Assembly (NCBI GenBank): GCA_964410125.1
Contig: CAYPGQ010000002.1
Location: 1 to 64,000 of the forward strand
Length of the DNA: 64,000 nt
Direction: 5' to 3'
Origin: G020348385 sp964410125
GTDB lineage: Bacteria; Acidobacteriota; Aminicenantia; Aminicenantales; Aminicenantaceae
Shown here in pieces: positions 27,099 to 36,804 of the stretch (position 1 is its first letter; every line of letters starts with the position of its first letter). The notes under the pieces were generated by a model. That model searched no databases and had not been told where the DNA came from. It was given only the letters and a program-made list of their open reading frames with translations. The position numbers and the translations under genes were made by a program.

Positions 27099-27422
27099 AT
27101 GAAAGTGCTTTCGCGTTCCGATGAGATTCTGTTGCTGTCCATATTCAGATTAAAGGACAATGCTTACGGTGTCACGATCATTAAAGGTGTCTTCGAAAGA
27201 ACCGGTAAAAAATTGACCTTCGGTAGTATCTGGGTATCATTAGATATTCTGCATAAAAGGGGATATGTCATAAAGAGAATGGCGGATCCCACACCAGAGA
27301 GGGGCGGACGGAGCAAAATATTCTACACGTTGACTGAGTATGGGATAAAAGCCCTGCGGGAAGCAAGGGAATTCCAGAAGGTTCTCTGGCGGGGGATTCC
27401 TGATCTTTCAAAGAAATACTGA
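27099..27422 (+). CDS. PadR-family transcriptional regulator 2
   Basis: 107 aa from ATG 27099 (GGAAGGAGAAGAG upstream). SRSDEILLLSIFRLKDNAYGVTIIK...TFGSIWVSLDILHKRGYVIKR...RSKIFYTLTEYGIKAL is the same winged-helix layout as regulator 1. It is 8 nt before permease 2 and divergent from regulator 1. Confidence 0.92.
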   Translation: MKVLSRSDEILLLSIFRLKDNAYGVTIIKGVFERTGKKLTFGSIWVSLDILHKRGYVIKRMADPTPERGGRSKIFYTLTEYGIKALREAREFQKVLWRGIPDLSKKY

Positions 27423-27430
27423 CATCCATC

Positions 27431-30049
27431 ATGGCTGTTAAACGAGTAAAACCACCAAAAATTGCGGGTTGGGTTTTTTCGAGATTTGCAGATTCTGTGG
27501 AGAAATCCACCATTTCGGGGGATTTGGAGGAATATTTTTTTGAAGTTGTCCAGGAAAAGGGCCGCCTGAGAGCACAACTCTGGTTCTGGAAGCAGATTTT
27601 ATGTTCTAGCATAATGCTGTTTAAAAATTCAATTTATTGGGGAGGAGTCATGTTCAAGAATTACCTGATCATCGCCTTGAGAAACATGAAAAAAAACAAA
27701 GGTTTTGCCTTTATCAACATCGCAGGTTTGGCCATCGGGCTTACAATTTTTGCTCTTTTGAGCCTTTATATTCAATTCGAGCTCAGCTACGACCGATTCC
27801 ACATAAATAACGACCGTATGTACAGAGTTGAGCAGATTTTGGATCAAGGCACCTATAAAGAGCCGGATGTCGGTTGTCCTACTCCTCTTTCTCAGGTGTT
27901 GGTTACGGATTTTCCTGAGATCGAGGAGGTGAGCCGGGTGATTCAGGGAGGTTCCGGCCTCTTCCGAACAGACCAGGACTTAACACTCAGGGTGCGGGAC
28001 ATCTTTTTTGTGGATAACAGCTTTTTCAAGATCTTTACTTTTCCCCTTCAAAAAGGCAATCAGGAAACAGTTTTGAACGATCTCTACAGTATTGTCATCA
28101 CCGAAAAATTAGCCCGCAGCCTGTTCGGGGATGAAGATCCCTTGGAGAAAACCATCCAGGCAGATTGGGGGGCTGACCTTAAAGTCGATGGGGTGGTGAG
28201 CGAAGTGCCAGCGAACTCTCATATTGAGTTTGACATGCTTGTTTCAGCGTCGACTTTAGAAGCATTAAACGGCGAAGCGACTTTTACCCGCTGGTTCGAT
28301 AATTGGGTGCCGGTCTATATTCTGTTGAGACCTGATAAATCATCTGAGGCTCTTGACGAAAAACTACGGTTCATGTTGAAAAAATACCAGGGAGAGAGAA
28401 GCAAAAACGAATTGTATTTGAGGCCTGTTTCGAAAATCCATCTGTATTCCCACATCAACCATGAAATCGGTGTGAACGGAAGCATCAAGAATGTTTATAT
28501 TTTTTCTGCCATCGCCTTATTCGTTCTGATTATAGCCTGTATAAACTTCATAAATCTCACCACCGCCCGTTCGACAGACAGGTCGAGAGAGGTGGGATTG
28601 CGCAAAGTTTCCGGTGCCCATAAGTCCTCTTTGATGAGGCAGTTTATCGGGGAATCTGTCATGATTGCCATCATTGCCATGATTCTCGCCGTGGTGCTTT
28701 TAAGCATTCTTCTTCCGGAGTTCAACCGTATTGTCAACCGGGACCTTCGTGTCGACTTTATCGGCAACTGGCTTTTTTCTTTGGGATTGATCGCTGTCAC
28801 CCTCTTGGTCGGAGGGCTAAGCGGTATCTATCCCGCTGTTGTTCTTTCCTCTTTTCAGCCTGCACGAGTGCTGAAGGGAAGGATCTCCTCAGGGGGGAGG
28901 AACACGATTTTGCGGAAATCATTAGTCGTGCTCCAGTTTTTTATATCGGTGGCTCTCATCATCGGAACGGTCGTCATTCTCCAACAGGTGAATTATCTCC
29001 TGCACAAAGATTTGGGCTATAACAGCGAACAGGTGCTGGCTATCCCCATAGGCAGCGCCACCCAGCAGAGCAAGATTGATGCCTTTCGGAATGAGATCCT
29101 GCGGAATCAGAATGTCGTGAATGCCGGGAATTCTGATTACATGCCGTACTCCTCCACAAACTGGACAAGGGTAACCTGGGAAGGGGCAACCGAAGGGGAG
29201 TTGATGAAGGTCAATGTCAATTACGTGGACGAAAATTTGATCTCCACTTATGGAATGACCATTGTCAAAGGAAGAGGTTTCAGCAAAAATATGCGCTCAA
29301 GCGACGAAAACGAGGTCATTATCAACGAGACCGCAGCCAAACGTATTGAGTGGGAGGAACCCATCGGGAAACGCATCCTTTACAATGTAGACTACCGCTC
29401 CCGAACGGTCGGGGGAGCGACGGTAGTGGGCATTGTCAAGGACTACCATTTTCTCTCCTTACACAACACGATAACGCCTTTGATGATGAGGCTCATTCAC
29501 CAAGAAGATTACGGCAGCACCATGTCTGTCAAAATTTCCACTCAAGACATTCCGGGCACGCTCGGTTTTATTGAAAACAAATTTGCGGAAGTCTTCCCGG
29601 AAAAAGTGTTTTCCTTCAGGTTCTTGGATGAGGATTTTCGCCAGATGTATCTGGAGGAACAGAAGGCTGGTCGAGTCATATTTTATCTAGCCGTTTTAGC
29701 CATTTGTATTGCCTGCTTAGGGCTTTTTGGCCTGGCCAGTTATGCGACAAAACAGAGAACCAAGGAGATCGGGATTCGCAAGATCATCGGGGCATCGGTC
29801 ACCAACATCACGGTTCTTTTGACAAAAGAATTTGTCTGGTTGATGTCGCTGGCTAATCTTTTGGCATGGCCTGTTGCATACTATGGCATGCGACAGTGGT
29901 TGCAGAATTTCCCCTATAGGATTGATATTCAATTTTGGGTATTCATCGCCTCAGGTGTTGGCGCTTTGCTCATTGCTTTGGCCACCGTTTTTTTTCAGTC
30001 CATAAAAGCCGCGTTGGCCAATCCTGCAGACTCTCTGAGGTATGAATAG
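27431..30049 (+). CDS. Large FtsX/MacB-type permease 2
   Basis: 872 aa, paralogous to permease 1: prefix PPKIAGWVFSRFADSVEKSTISGDLEEYF, first helix AFINIAGLAIGLTIFALLSLYI, ISAIALFVLIIACINFINLTTARS in the middle and the C-terminal RTKEIGIRKIIGASVTNI loop, ending NPADSLRYE. Probably transports or extrudes an unknown substrate with an ATPase encoded elsewhere, or acts as a mechanotransmission-type FtsX protein. Confidence 0.88.
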   Translation: MAVKRVKPPKIAGWVFSRFADSVEKSTISGDLEEYFFEVVQEKGRLRAQLWFWKQILCSSIMLFKNSIYWGGVMFKNYLIIALRNMKKNKGFAFINIAGLAIGLTIFALLSLYIQFELSYDRFHINNDRMYRVEQILDQGTYKEPDVGCPTPLSQVLVTDFPEIEEVSRVIQGGSGLFRTDQDLTLRVRDIFFVDNSFFKIFTFPLQKGNQETVLNDLYSIVITEKLARSLFGDEDPLEKTIQADWGADLKVDGVVSEVPANSHIEFDMLVSASTLEALNGEATFTRWFDNWVPVYILLRPDKSSEALDEKLRFMLKKYQGERSKNELYLRPVSKIHLYSHINHEIGVNGSIKNVYIFSAIALFVLIIACINFINLTTARSTDRSREVGLRKVSGAHKSSLMRQFIGESVMIAIIAMILAVVLLSILLPEFNRIVNRDLRVDFIGNWLFSLGLIAVTLLVGGLSGIYPAVVLSSFQPARVLKGRISSGGRNTILRKSLVVLQFFISVALIIGTVVILQQVNYLLHKDLGYNSEQVLAIPIGSATQQSKIDAFRNEILRNQNVVNAGNSDYMPYSSTNWTRVTWEGATEGELMKVNVNYVDENLISTYGMTIVKGRGFSKNMRSSDENEVIINETAAKRIEWEEPIGKRILYNVDYRSRTVGGATVVGIVKDYHFLSLHNTITPLMMRLIHQEDYGSTMSVKISTQDIPGTLGFIENKFAEVFPEKVFSFRFLDEDFRQMYLEEQKAGRVIFYLAVLAICIACLGLFGLASYATKQRTKEIGIRKIIGASVTNITVLLTKEFVWLMSLANLLAWPVAYYGMRQWLQNFPYRIDIQFWVFIASGVGALLIALATVFFQSIKAALANPADSLRYE

Positions 30050-30065
30050 AAATATAAGAAATTCC

Positions 30066-30205
30066 TTTTTGGACTTGCTCCAAATCCCTCACAATTTTCT
30101 GCAATTTGCATCCGTTGACATCCTGAAATGAGCTTATCACAGTCCATGCTCCTCGGCTGCCATCAGGAGTTCCTGTTGGACTACATAGGGCGGAGGCGGT
30201 AACCT
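30066..30205 (-). repeat. IS91-like 3'-end repeat, copy C
   Basis: Contains GCTCCAAATCCCTCACAATTTT and GACATCCTGAAAT as in copies A and B. On the minus strand it encodes the transposase C-terminus RLPPPPYVVQQELLMAAEE before a stop. It lies directly after permease 2. Confidence 0.78.
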
Positions 30206-30292
30206 TAAGGTGTTTTAGCCGACAGCGTTGCAGATGGACATTCGCTATGGGTGCGGTTGGGACCAGGCCTGGCTCTGCCACTCCCTTTTTCA
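30206..30292 (-). pseudogene. Relic of a molybdenum hydroxylase large-subunit 3' end
   Basis: Minus strand reads KGVAEPGLVPTAPIAN, matching KGVAEPGLVPTAPAIAN in the 46620-49019 gene. After GCTGTCGG about 75 nt of that gene are missing, then both continue with AAAACACCTTAA into the IS91-like repeat. So gene tail plus junction are shared between the two sites. Non-functional fragment. Confidence 0.75.
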
Positions 30293-32866
30293 TTCATACC
30301 GCAGTGAGTCGACCGGATTGGCGGCGGCAGCTTTGGCGGACTGGTAGCCCACCGTGAGCAGGGCGACAATAAAAGCGATGGCTCCCGCGGCCGGAAAAAT
30401 CCAGAGATTCACCGGGGCCTGGTGGAAGAAATCCTTCTCCCACTGGGTGATGAGATACCAGGTGACTGGCCAGGCGATCACATTGGCCAGCAGCACCAGC
30501 AGAGTGAGCTCTTTGGAGAGCAGCAGAACGATGCGCGACACAGAGGAACCCAGCACCTTGCGGATCCCCACCTCCTTTGTCCGCAGCTCGGTATTGAAAG
30601 CCGCCAGCCCGAACAATCCCATGCAGGAGACAAACACCGCCAGCAGCGCGGAGTAGGCGGCCAGGGCCCGTGTCCTTCGGACGAAATTGAACTGCTCCCT
30701 GAAGTAATCATCCATAAATTCGTATTCGAAGGGAAAAGCGGGATTCACTCTTTCGAAAATCTCCTGAATCCCCGCCAGGGTTTTCATCATGTCTCTGGAG
30801 CGGATTTTAACGTAAACATAGTTGAAGCGCTGCGGTTTTTGAAAAAACACAAGTGGCTCGTCCACCCGCCATCTGGGATTGGGGATGATGTCCTCCACCA
30901 CGCCGACCACAGAGTAGTTCCTGCCGGAATAGCTTAAACGGGTGCCGATGATATCTTCCCGGCCGATAATACCGGCGAGTTTTTTATTGATCAGAATTCG
31001 GTCCGAGGTGCCCGTAAAATCATCCTCAGGCCGCAAGAGATTTCCCTCGAGAAGTCTGATGTCGAAAGTTTTCAGAAAATCCGAGTCCACAGTGAGCCAG
31101 GTAATGCTCGGCTTGAATGTGGGATCTTTTCCCTCCCACTGCCAGGTGGAGTCACAGCTCCTGCCGCCGGGGAAATAATTGGCGGATGTGGTCACCTTTT
31201 CCACGCCGGGGACATTGAGAAATTCATTTTTCACCGTTTCGTACCGACCCTTCAGCTCGCCCCGGTTGGAAAAATAGAGGATATTGTCCACGTTGTAGCC
31301 CAGGTCCATATTTTGCAGGTAGGTCAGCTGGTTATAGACACCGGCGGCACCAGCGATGAGCCCGATGGCCAGGGTGAACTGAACCACAACCAGAATCTTA
31401 CGGAAGGCGGTTCTTTTGAGAGCGGTGCCGGAGAGTCCCTTGATAATACGGATCGGCAGGAACGAGGACATGACAAGAGCGGGATAGCTCCCCGCCAGAA
31501 GGACGGTCACGAAAGCGGCGATCAGAAGGATCCAGAGCGGAGTGGGATTCTGCTGGATATTCAGGGTCAGCTGTTTCAGAAAGAGCCTGTTGAAACCGGG
31601 CAGGAGCAGCCGGGCCAGGATTGCCGCTGCGGCCGTGGCGATTGCGACCAGCAGCACCGTCTCGAAGTAGAACTGCTTGACGATATCCTTCCTGAAGGCG
31701 CCGATGACCTTCCGCAAACCGATCTCCTTGGACCGCTTGCCCGAACGAGCTGTGGTCAGGTTCATAAAGTTAATGCAGGCGATGAAAAGGATAAAGGCGG
31801 CCATGAATCCTACCATGCGGACCTGGATGATGCTGCCCCCGCCGTCGCCCATTCTGTAGAGGTGGAACCGGGCAAAGGGGCGGAGTACTGGGGTGTATTC
31901 TTCGCTGCTGAACCTGTCCACGTAGAATCTCCTGATTTTTTCATTTAGCGCCGCTATCGAAACATTCGCCTGAAGGCGGACGAAAACGAAATAATTCTCG
32001 TTGGTAAGACTGTCGAGATTTTGTCCCGTCAGCCGGGAATGAAATTCAAGGGGCGTCAGCATATCGAAGCGGAAGGTGGAATTGCCCGGTATCTCCTTCA
32101 TGACGCCTGTAACCGCCATGGCGTATTCATTGTTTAAGGTGATGATTTTCCCCAGTGGATCCTCGTTCCCGAAATACTTCTTGGCTATGCGCTCCGAGAG
32201 GACTATGGAGTTAGGGTCTTGGAGCGCCGTCTCCGGATTCCCAGCCGTCAGAGGAAAAGTGAGCAGGGTAATGGCTTCCGGATCGCCGTGGTAGACTCTG
32301 TTTTCGGTGAAGGTCTTGTCTCCGTACCGGAAGACATAGGTCCGGGGGCCGTAGAGGAAGCGGGAGGATTCCTCTATTTCAGGGAATACTTCCTCCAGCA
32401 GCGGGCCGACTCCAGGGACGGAGGCCGGATCGATATATTCCACATGACTCTTTTTGACATGTGCCGCGGTCAGGCAGATGCGGTCGATGTCTTTGTGGAA
32501 CCGGTCATAGCTTACCTCGTCCTGGATCCACAGAACCAGGAGGACTGCACAGGTTAGGCCGATGGTCAGCCCGGTGATGTTGATGATGGAGAAAAGCTTG
32601 TTTCTTTGCATGGTGCGTAAAGCCACCTTCAGATAGTTTTTAAACATGACAATACTCCAATAGGTTGATAGGGAAGAGTAATAATAGACGGCCTGGATGG
32701 TGCTCCAGAACAGCCACAGAAAGGCCCGAAGCGGACCCCGGATCCGGCGGATATCCGCATATTCCGATTCGTAATCGCCGGTGATGGAAAACTCATGCTC
32801 ATAAACGGAAAGCCGCCTGAGGACCCATCGGAAGATCTTAGGCAGTCGGATATCTTGCTGCGTCAT
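30290..32866 (-). CDS. Large FtsX/MacB-type permease 3
   Basis: 858 aa paralogue: prefix RLPKIFRWVLRRLSVYEHEFSITGDYESEY, SIINITGLTIGLTCAVLLVLWI, FILFIACINFMNLTTARSG, LRTKEVGIRKVLGSSVSRI and NPVDSLRYE end. The gene looks more GC-rich, with different codon choice, than permeases 1 and 2, hinting at separate arrival or divergence. Preceded 7 nt upstream by padR 3. Confidence 0.88.
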   Translation of the reverse strand: MTQQDIRLPKIFRWVLRRLSVYEHEFSITGDYESEYADIRRIRGPLRAFLWLFWSTIQAVYYYSSLSTYWSIVMFKNYLKVALRTMQRNKLFSIINITGLTIGLTCAVLLVLWIQDEVSYDRFHKDIDRICLTAAHVKKSHVEYIDPASVPGVGPLLEEVFPEIEESSRFLYGPRTYVFRYGDKTFTENRVYHGDPEAITLLTFPLTAGNPETALQDPNSIVLSERIAKKYFGNEDPLGKIITLNNEYAMAVTGVMKEIPGNSTFRFDMLTPLEFHSRLTGQNLDSLTNENYFVFVRLQANVSIAALNEKIRRFYVDRFSSEEYTPVLRPFARFHLYRMGDGGGSIIQVRMVGFMAAFILFIACINFMNLTTARSGKRSKEIGLRKVIGAFRKDIVKQFYFETVLLVAIATAAAAILARLLLPGFNRLFLKQLTLNIQQNPTPLWILLIAAFVTVLLAGSYPALVMSSFLPIRIIKGLSGTALKRTAFRKILVVVQFTLAIGLIAGAAGVYNQLTYLQNMDLGYNVDNILYFSNRGELKGRYETVKNEFLNVPGVEKVTTSANYFPGGRSCDSTWQWEGKDPTFKPSITWLTVDSDFLKTFDIRLLEGNLLRPEDDFTGTSDRILINKKLAGIIGREDIIGTRLSYSGRNYSVVGVVEDIIPNPRWRVDEPLVFFQKPQRFNYVYVKIRSRDMMKTLAGIQEIFERVNPAFPFEYEFMDDYFREQFNFVRRTRALAAYSALLAVFVSCMGLFGLAAFNTELRTKEVGIRKVLGSSVSRIVLLLSKELTLLVLLANVIAWPVTWYLITQWEKDFFHQAPVNLWIFPAAGAIAFIVALLTVGYQSAKAAAANPVDSLRYE

Positions 32867-32873
32867 TTTTTAC

Positions 32874-33191
32874 TCAACTGGGCAGATCGGGGACCTCTCC
32901 CCAGGCCAGCTTATGGATTTTCTGGGCCTCGGCCAGGGCCTTTTCCCCCCGGGATGTCAGGGCGTAGAGGATTTTCCGCCTCCCGCCCTGCCTGGAGAGG
33001 GGCGCGCTCTCATTGGTCGTGACAAAGTCTCTCTGGGCCAGACGGTAGAGGGTGTTGTAGAGGGAGCCGTAGTTCAGCACTTTTCCCGTGACGGTTTTGA
33101 AATTGTTCCGGATGGTGACACCGTAGGCATTGCCCTCGAGCTTCCAGATTGAAAGGAGGATCAGTTCCTCGTTCCGCGTCAGTTCATACAT
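32874..33191 (-). CDS. PadR-family transcriptional regulator 3
   Basis: 105 aa. TRNEELILLSIWKLEGNAYGVTIRNNF...NYGSLYNTLYRLAQRDFVTT...RRKILYALTSRGEKAL. Same architecture as regulators 1 and 2, and likely regulator of permease 3. Like permease 3 it is GC-rich. Confidence 0.92.
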   Translation of the reverse strand: MYELTRNEELILLSIWKLEGNAYGVTIRNNFKTVTGKVLNYGSLYNTLYRLAQRDFVTTNESAPLSRQGGRRKILYALTSRGEKALAEAQKIHKLAWGEVPDLPS

Positions 33192-33345
33192 GCTTCTTTC
33201 CTATTTGTATTTATGATGCATACATAGATATAGACGTAGGACAGTCAAATAAGGTTTACGCTTTATAAGTTTTTTTTATGGCTCTTCTCCAGGTCATGCG
33301 AGTAACAAGTGTAAATGAAAATCATAAAGGCAATGAAGGACTCTC

Positions 33346-33490
33346 CACTCTCTTTGGCTGCCATCAAGAGTTCCCTATGGACAATTAGAGGTGGGGGAGG
33401 TCTTTCCTAACAGCTGGGATTTGGATGGCGGATGATCCTGACCATGAACTCCGGATAGTCCCACAGTTCCTCTTGTGAGCCGTGCCTGCA
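33346..33490 (-). pseudogene. IS91-like transposase 3' fragment, copy D
   Basis: Minus strand gives EELWDYPEFMVRIIRHPNP, a stop, then ERPPPPLIVHRELLMAAKES, the C-terminal PPPP...ELLMAA block of the family. The conserved outer end (CCAAATCCCTC...) is absent here. Confidence 0.65.
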
Positions 33491-33645
33491 ATATCAGATT
33501 CATATGCTTGAAAGCCGAAAAAGAGAGCAAAAAGCCCAAGACTCGTTCCGGAGGTTATCGGCCCAGAAAAGGCACATGACAGGCATAAAAGGCATCATAC
33601 CAGCAGCAGATTAATGAAGGGCCTTTTTGTGTATGGCCGGTTCGG

Positions 33646-33975
33646 TTACACGACCGCGGCGTCTGCAGGCTTTTCCTGATACCAGTATACGACAATACCG
33701 AATGCCACTTCACCGTTTCCTTCTTCTCTGGCTTTGCGAAGCGGCTGATTTTTGATCTCGTGCTCATAGCTTATCCGGGCCTTGAGGGATCTGGAAAATC
33801 GAACCGGGTCATTAAGGAGGAACCTGTAGACAGCTTGGCTCCATCGAGCCATCAACATAGAATTCGTCGTTCCCTTCGCAGATTTCAAGGTTTCCTGTAA
33901 AGTAAGGACAGGTGCTGACTGCTGTCAGATGGCACTTCGACCTCTGATACCTAAAGAAGAAATTGTGCTCCGATG
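33646..33975 (-). pseudogene. Relic of a DUF2961 family gene
   Basis: First frame: YFTGNLEICEGNDEFYVDGS MEPS. Then, after a frameshift and loss of the usual GTGTEDYF section near 33845, second frame: YRFLLNDPVRFSRSLKARIS, VAFGIVVYWYQEKP, stop at 33646. Both blocks are typical of DUF2961 (beta-sandwich, glycoside-active) proteins in the right order. The N-terminal half is absent. Confidence 0.72.
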
Positions 33976-34254
33976 AACCGGACTTTTTTATTTTGCCTTG
34001 GCTAGATATGAAATAAGGGCTTGACAATTGTAAAATAATTTTCTATATTGTGGCGAAATGGACGAGAAGCGACTGATTAAACGCCAGGGAGTCATCCCCT
34101 GCATGATAATGTGCAGCCCGAGCATAGGGCTGTCTCGATAGACATCTGTGCCGGGACTCGTCACCACACGATAAAATCCTCAGATTCCGGAAATTCCCTT
34201 TAGCCTTGTGTTCGGGAGCCCTTCCCAGCAAGCGGTATTCTGCTCTGTGATTCC

Positions 34255-34401
34255 ATGACTCCTGGATTATCCGTCGGTTGTGAGGATGCGGAGGATCTGA
34301 TCGCAGATATTGGCCAGGCTCTTGAAGCCGTGGATAAAACGGCAAGGGATAAATTCGATATTCCTGAAGATGATTATGGGATGGCCGACGAGCGTTCGTG
34401 A
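34255..34401 (+). pseudogene. 3' fragment of a Cys/Met-metabolism PLP enzyme
   Basis: PGLSVGCEDAEDLIADIGQA followed by LEAVDKTARDK matches the C-terminal end of cystathionine synthase/O-acetylhomoserine sulfhydrylase-type proteins (..LSVGxEDxEDLIxDLxQAL..). Nothing upstream reads through. It stands before asnA-asd-lysC, so a methionine-branch gene may once have been part of that cluster. Confidence 0.6.
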
Positions 34402-34624
34402 TGGTTATTATGGGGAGATTTCAAGGAATTTGATGGCATAAGGCACTGGACATTTGCCGATAAGGAGGGTATCATAGCGTCATGTTCTTGGTTAAAAGCA
34501 ATAACACATTTGCTGTCGAGACTTATGTGATAAACAACGCTTTGAACAATAATCGGGCGGTACCCCCCGTCCGATAATATCTAACCCCCCATATCCAAAA
34601 CCCAAAACAACCGCAGGAGGAAAT

Positions 34625-35662
34625 ATGAGTGTAAATTGTATAATTCCAGACGATTACAATCCTATTCTGGATGAGATTGAGACAGAAAAAGCCATCAAAC
34701 AGATAAAAGACTATTTTCAGCTTAATCTGTCGGAATCACTGAACCTGAAGCGGGCCACGGCTCCTCTTTTCGTAAAAGCCGGAACGGGCATTAATGACGA
34801 TCTCACCGGTATCGAGCAGCCCATATCCTTCCGGATTAAAAACATGAAAAACACAACGGCTGAAATCGTCCAATCTCTAGCCAAATGGAAAAGACTGACA
34901 CTTGCCAGCCTCAAGATCAGGATCGGAGAAGGCATCTACACAGACATGAACGCCATCCGGCCCGACGAGATCCTGGACAATCTTCATTCCCTCTACGTCG
35001 ACCAGTGGGATTGGGAAAAAGTTATCTCCATACGGGAAAGAAATTTAGATTTGTTAAGGAACGTGGTCGGAAAAATCTACCTCGTTATGAAAAAAACAGA
35101 GTCCTTTATCCATGATCTATACCCGATGATCAAGCCCGTCCTGCCCGATGAAATCCATTTCATCCACGCATCGGAACTGGAAAAGAGGTATCCGGGTTTG
35201 ACACCCGGAGAACGGGAAGATGCAATCTGCAAGGAATTCGGAGCGGTGTTCGTCATCGGGATCGGGGCTCCGCTGAGAAACGGAAAGCCGCATGATAGGA
35301 GGGCCCCGGATTATGATGATTGGACAACTCCCACTGAACTCGGGCCTGGCCTGAATGGCGATATCCTGGTCTGGTATCCTGTCCTGCGAATCGCCTTCGA
35401 AATCTCCTCGATGGGAATAAGGGTGGATCCTCTGGCTCTGGAAAAACAGCTGGAAATAACCGGTACAACGGGGAGGCGGAAACTGTTCTTCCATAAAAAA
35501 TTGCTCGATGGAGATTTGCCTCTTTCCGTCGGCGGGGGAATCGGACAGTCCCGGCTCTGCATGTTTTTCCTTAAAAAAGCACATATCGGAGAAGTCCAGT
35601 CGAGTATATGGCCGGAGGAGATGAGAGAGGAATGCCGGAGGGCAAACATTATTCTCCTGTAA
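34625..35662 (+). CDS. asnA: Aspartate-ammonia ligase (asparagine synthetase A)
   Basis: ATP-dependent amidation of aspartate to asparagine with ammonia; class II tRNA-synthetase-like fold. 345 aa (E. coli about 330). LFVKAGTGINDDLTGIEQPI, DQWDWEKVI, RAPDYDDWTT and PLSVGGGIGQSRLCMFFLKK are family motifs. AGGAGG precedes ATG 34625. First gene of an aspartate-family cluster. Confidence 0.95.
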   Translation: MSVNCIIPDDYNPILDEIETEKAIKQIKDYFQLNLSESLNLKRATAPLFVKAGTGINDDLTGIEQPISFRIKNMKNTTAEIVQSLAKWKRLTLASLKIRIGEGIYTDMNAIRPDEILDNLHSLYVDQWDWEKVISIRERNLDLLRNVVGKIYLVMKKTESFIHDLYPMIKPVLPDEIHFIHASELEKRYPGLTPGEREDAICKEFGAVFVIGIGAPLRNGKPHDRRAPDYDDWTTPTELGPGLNGDILVWYPVLRIAFEISSMGIRVDPLALEKQLEITGTTGRRKLFFHKKLLDGDLPLSVGGGIGQSRLCMFFLKKAHIGEVQSSIWPEEMREECRRANIILL

Positions 35663-35716
35663 AATTCCGTCCACGCCTCTTGTCTGCAAGACCGGAAAAA
35701 AGAAGGAAAAGAAAAA

Positions 35717-36781
35717 ATGAATAAGATCAAAGCGGGAATTCTGGGATGTACAGGACTTGTCGGTCAGCAGTTTGTCAGGATGCTTGATCGTCATCCGTTT
35801 TTTGAGGTCGCCTTTTTGTCGGCTTCGAAGAAATCCACAGGAAAAAGATATAGTGAAGCAGCAGACTGGGTATCAGGTGCCTGCATTCCGGCTGGAATGG
35901 GGGACATCATTGTCACAGAGGCTGCACCCGGGGCAATGAAAGAGATGGGAGTTAAGGTCATTTTCAGCGCCCTGCCTTCTTCCGTCGCCCGGAAAACGGA
36001 AAGAAACCTCGCTCGAGCGGGTTTCTTCATCTTCACCAATGCCAGTTCTTTCCGCATGGATCCGGATGTTCCCATAGTCATTCCCGAAGTGAATTCAGAT
36101 CATTTTGAGCTGGTTAAGGCCCAGTCTGGAGACGGTCGGGGATTCATTGTCGCCAATTCCAATTGTTCGGTTGCCGGCCTTGTAATGGGGCTGAAGCCGC
36201 TTTCCGGGTTCGGTTTGAGATCGGTTGCTGTAACCACATATCAGGCGCTTTCCGGAGCGGGGCGCAGAGGTGTGTCCTCGCTGGATATCCTCGGGAATGT
36301 TATCCCATATATAAAGGATGAAGAAGAAAAGATAGAGAGAGAAACAAAAAAAGCACTCGGCCAGATGGGTGACGGCTTTGTGAGGGATGAAGGCCTGGAA
36401 GTCAATGCAAGCTGTTGCCGGGTTTCCACCCGGGTTGGCCATCTGGAAAGTATTGTCGTTGAAACCGAAGATGATCCGGAAATTAAGACCGTCATTAAAG
36501 CATTGGAGTCATTCCGGGGCATTCCCCAGAGTATGCAGCTTCCTACAGCCCCGGAAAGGCCGGTAATCGTTGCAAACGAGGCCAACCGGCCTCAACCGGT
36601 CCTTGACAGCGGGGCCGGCGTGCCTGCACGGGCAAAAGGGATGGCTGTTACGGTAGGAAGGATCAGAAAAAAAGGCAAAAAAATCAACTTTTTTCTCCTG
36701 GTGCATAACACCATTCGCGGTGCAGCAGGGACCTGCATATTGAACGCAGAATTTGCGGTTAAAAAAAGCCGTATCAAATGA
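35717..36781 (+). CDS. asd: Aspartate-semialdehyde dehydrogenase (archaeal/fungal type)
   Basis: Reduces aspartyl-phosphate to the semialdehyde with NADPH. 354 aa. GILGCTGLVGQQFVRML is the nucleotide loop and Cys150 in VANSNCSVAGLV the nucleophile. GAGRRGVSSLDIL belongs to the archaeal-type branch. It overlaps the following frame by 4 nt at 36778. Confidence 0.95.
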   Translation: MNKIKAGILGCTGLVGQQFVRMLDRHPFFEVAFLSASKKSTGKRYSEAADWVSGACIPAGMGDIIVTEAAPGAMKEMGVKVIFSALPSSVARKTERNLARAGFFIFTNASSFRMDPDVPIVIPEVNSDHFELVKAQSGDGRGFIVANSNCSVAGLVMGLKPLSGFGLRSVAVTTYQALSGAGRRGVSSLDILGNVIPYIKDEEEKIERETKKALGQMGDGFVRDEGLEVNASCCRVSTRVGHLESIVVETEDDPEIKTVIKALESFRGIPQSMQLPTAPERPVIVANEANRPQPVLDSGAGVPARAKGMAVTVGRIRKKGKKINFFLLVHNTIRGAAGTCILNAEFAVKKSRIK

Positions 36782-36804
36782 AAGAGGAGCACAAGGAGGT
36801 TGTC

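Noticed and set aside
34043..34345. Minus-strand frame in the relic region before asnA
   Set aside because: Its composition resembles random reading of a decayed region; the plus strand carries a recognisable Cys/Met-enzyme fragment instead.
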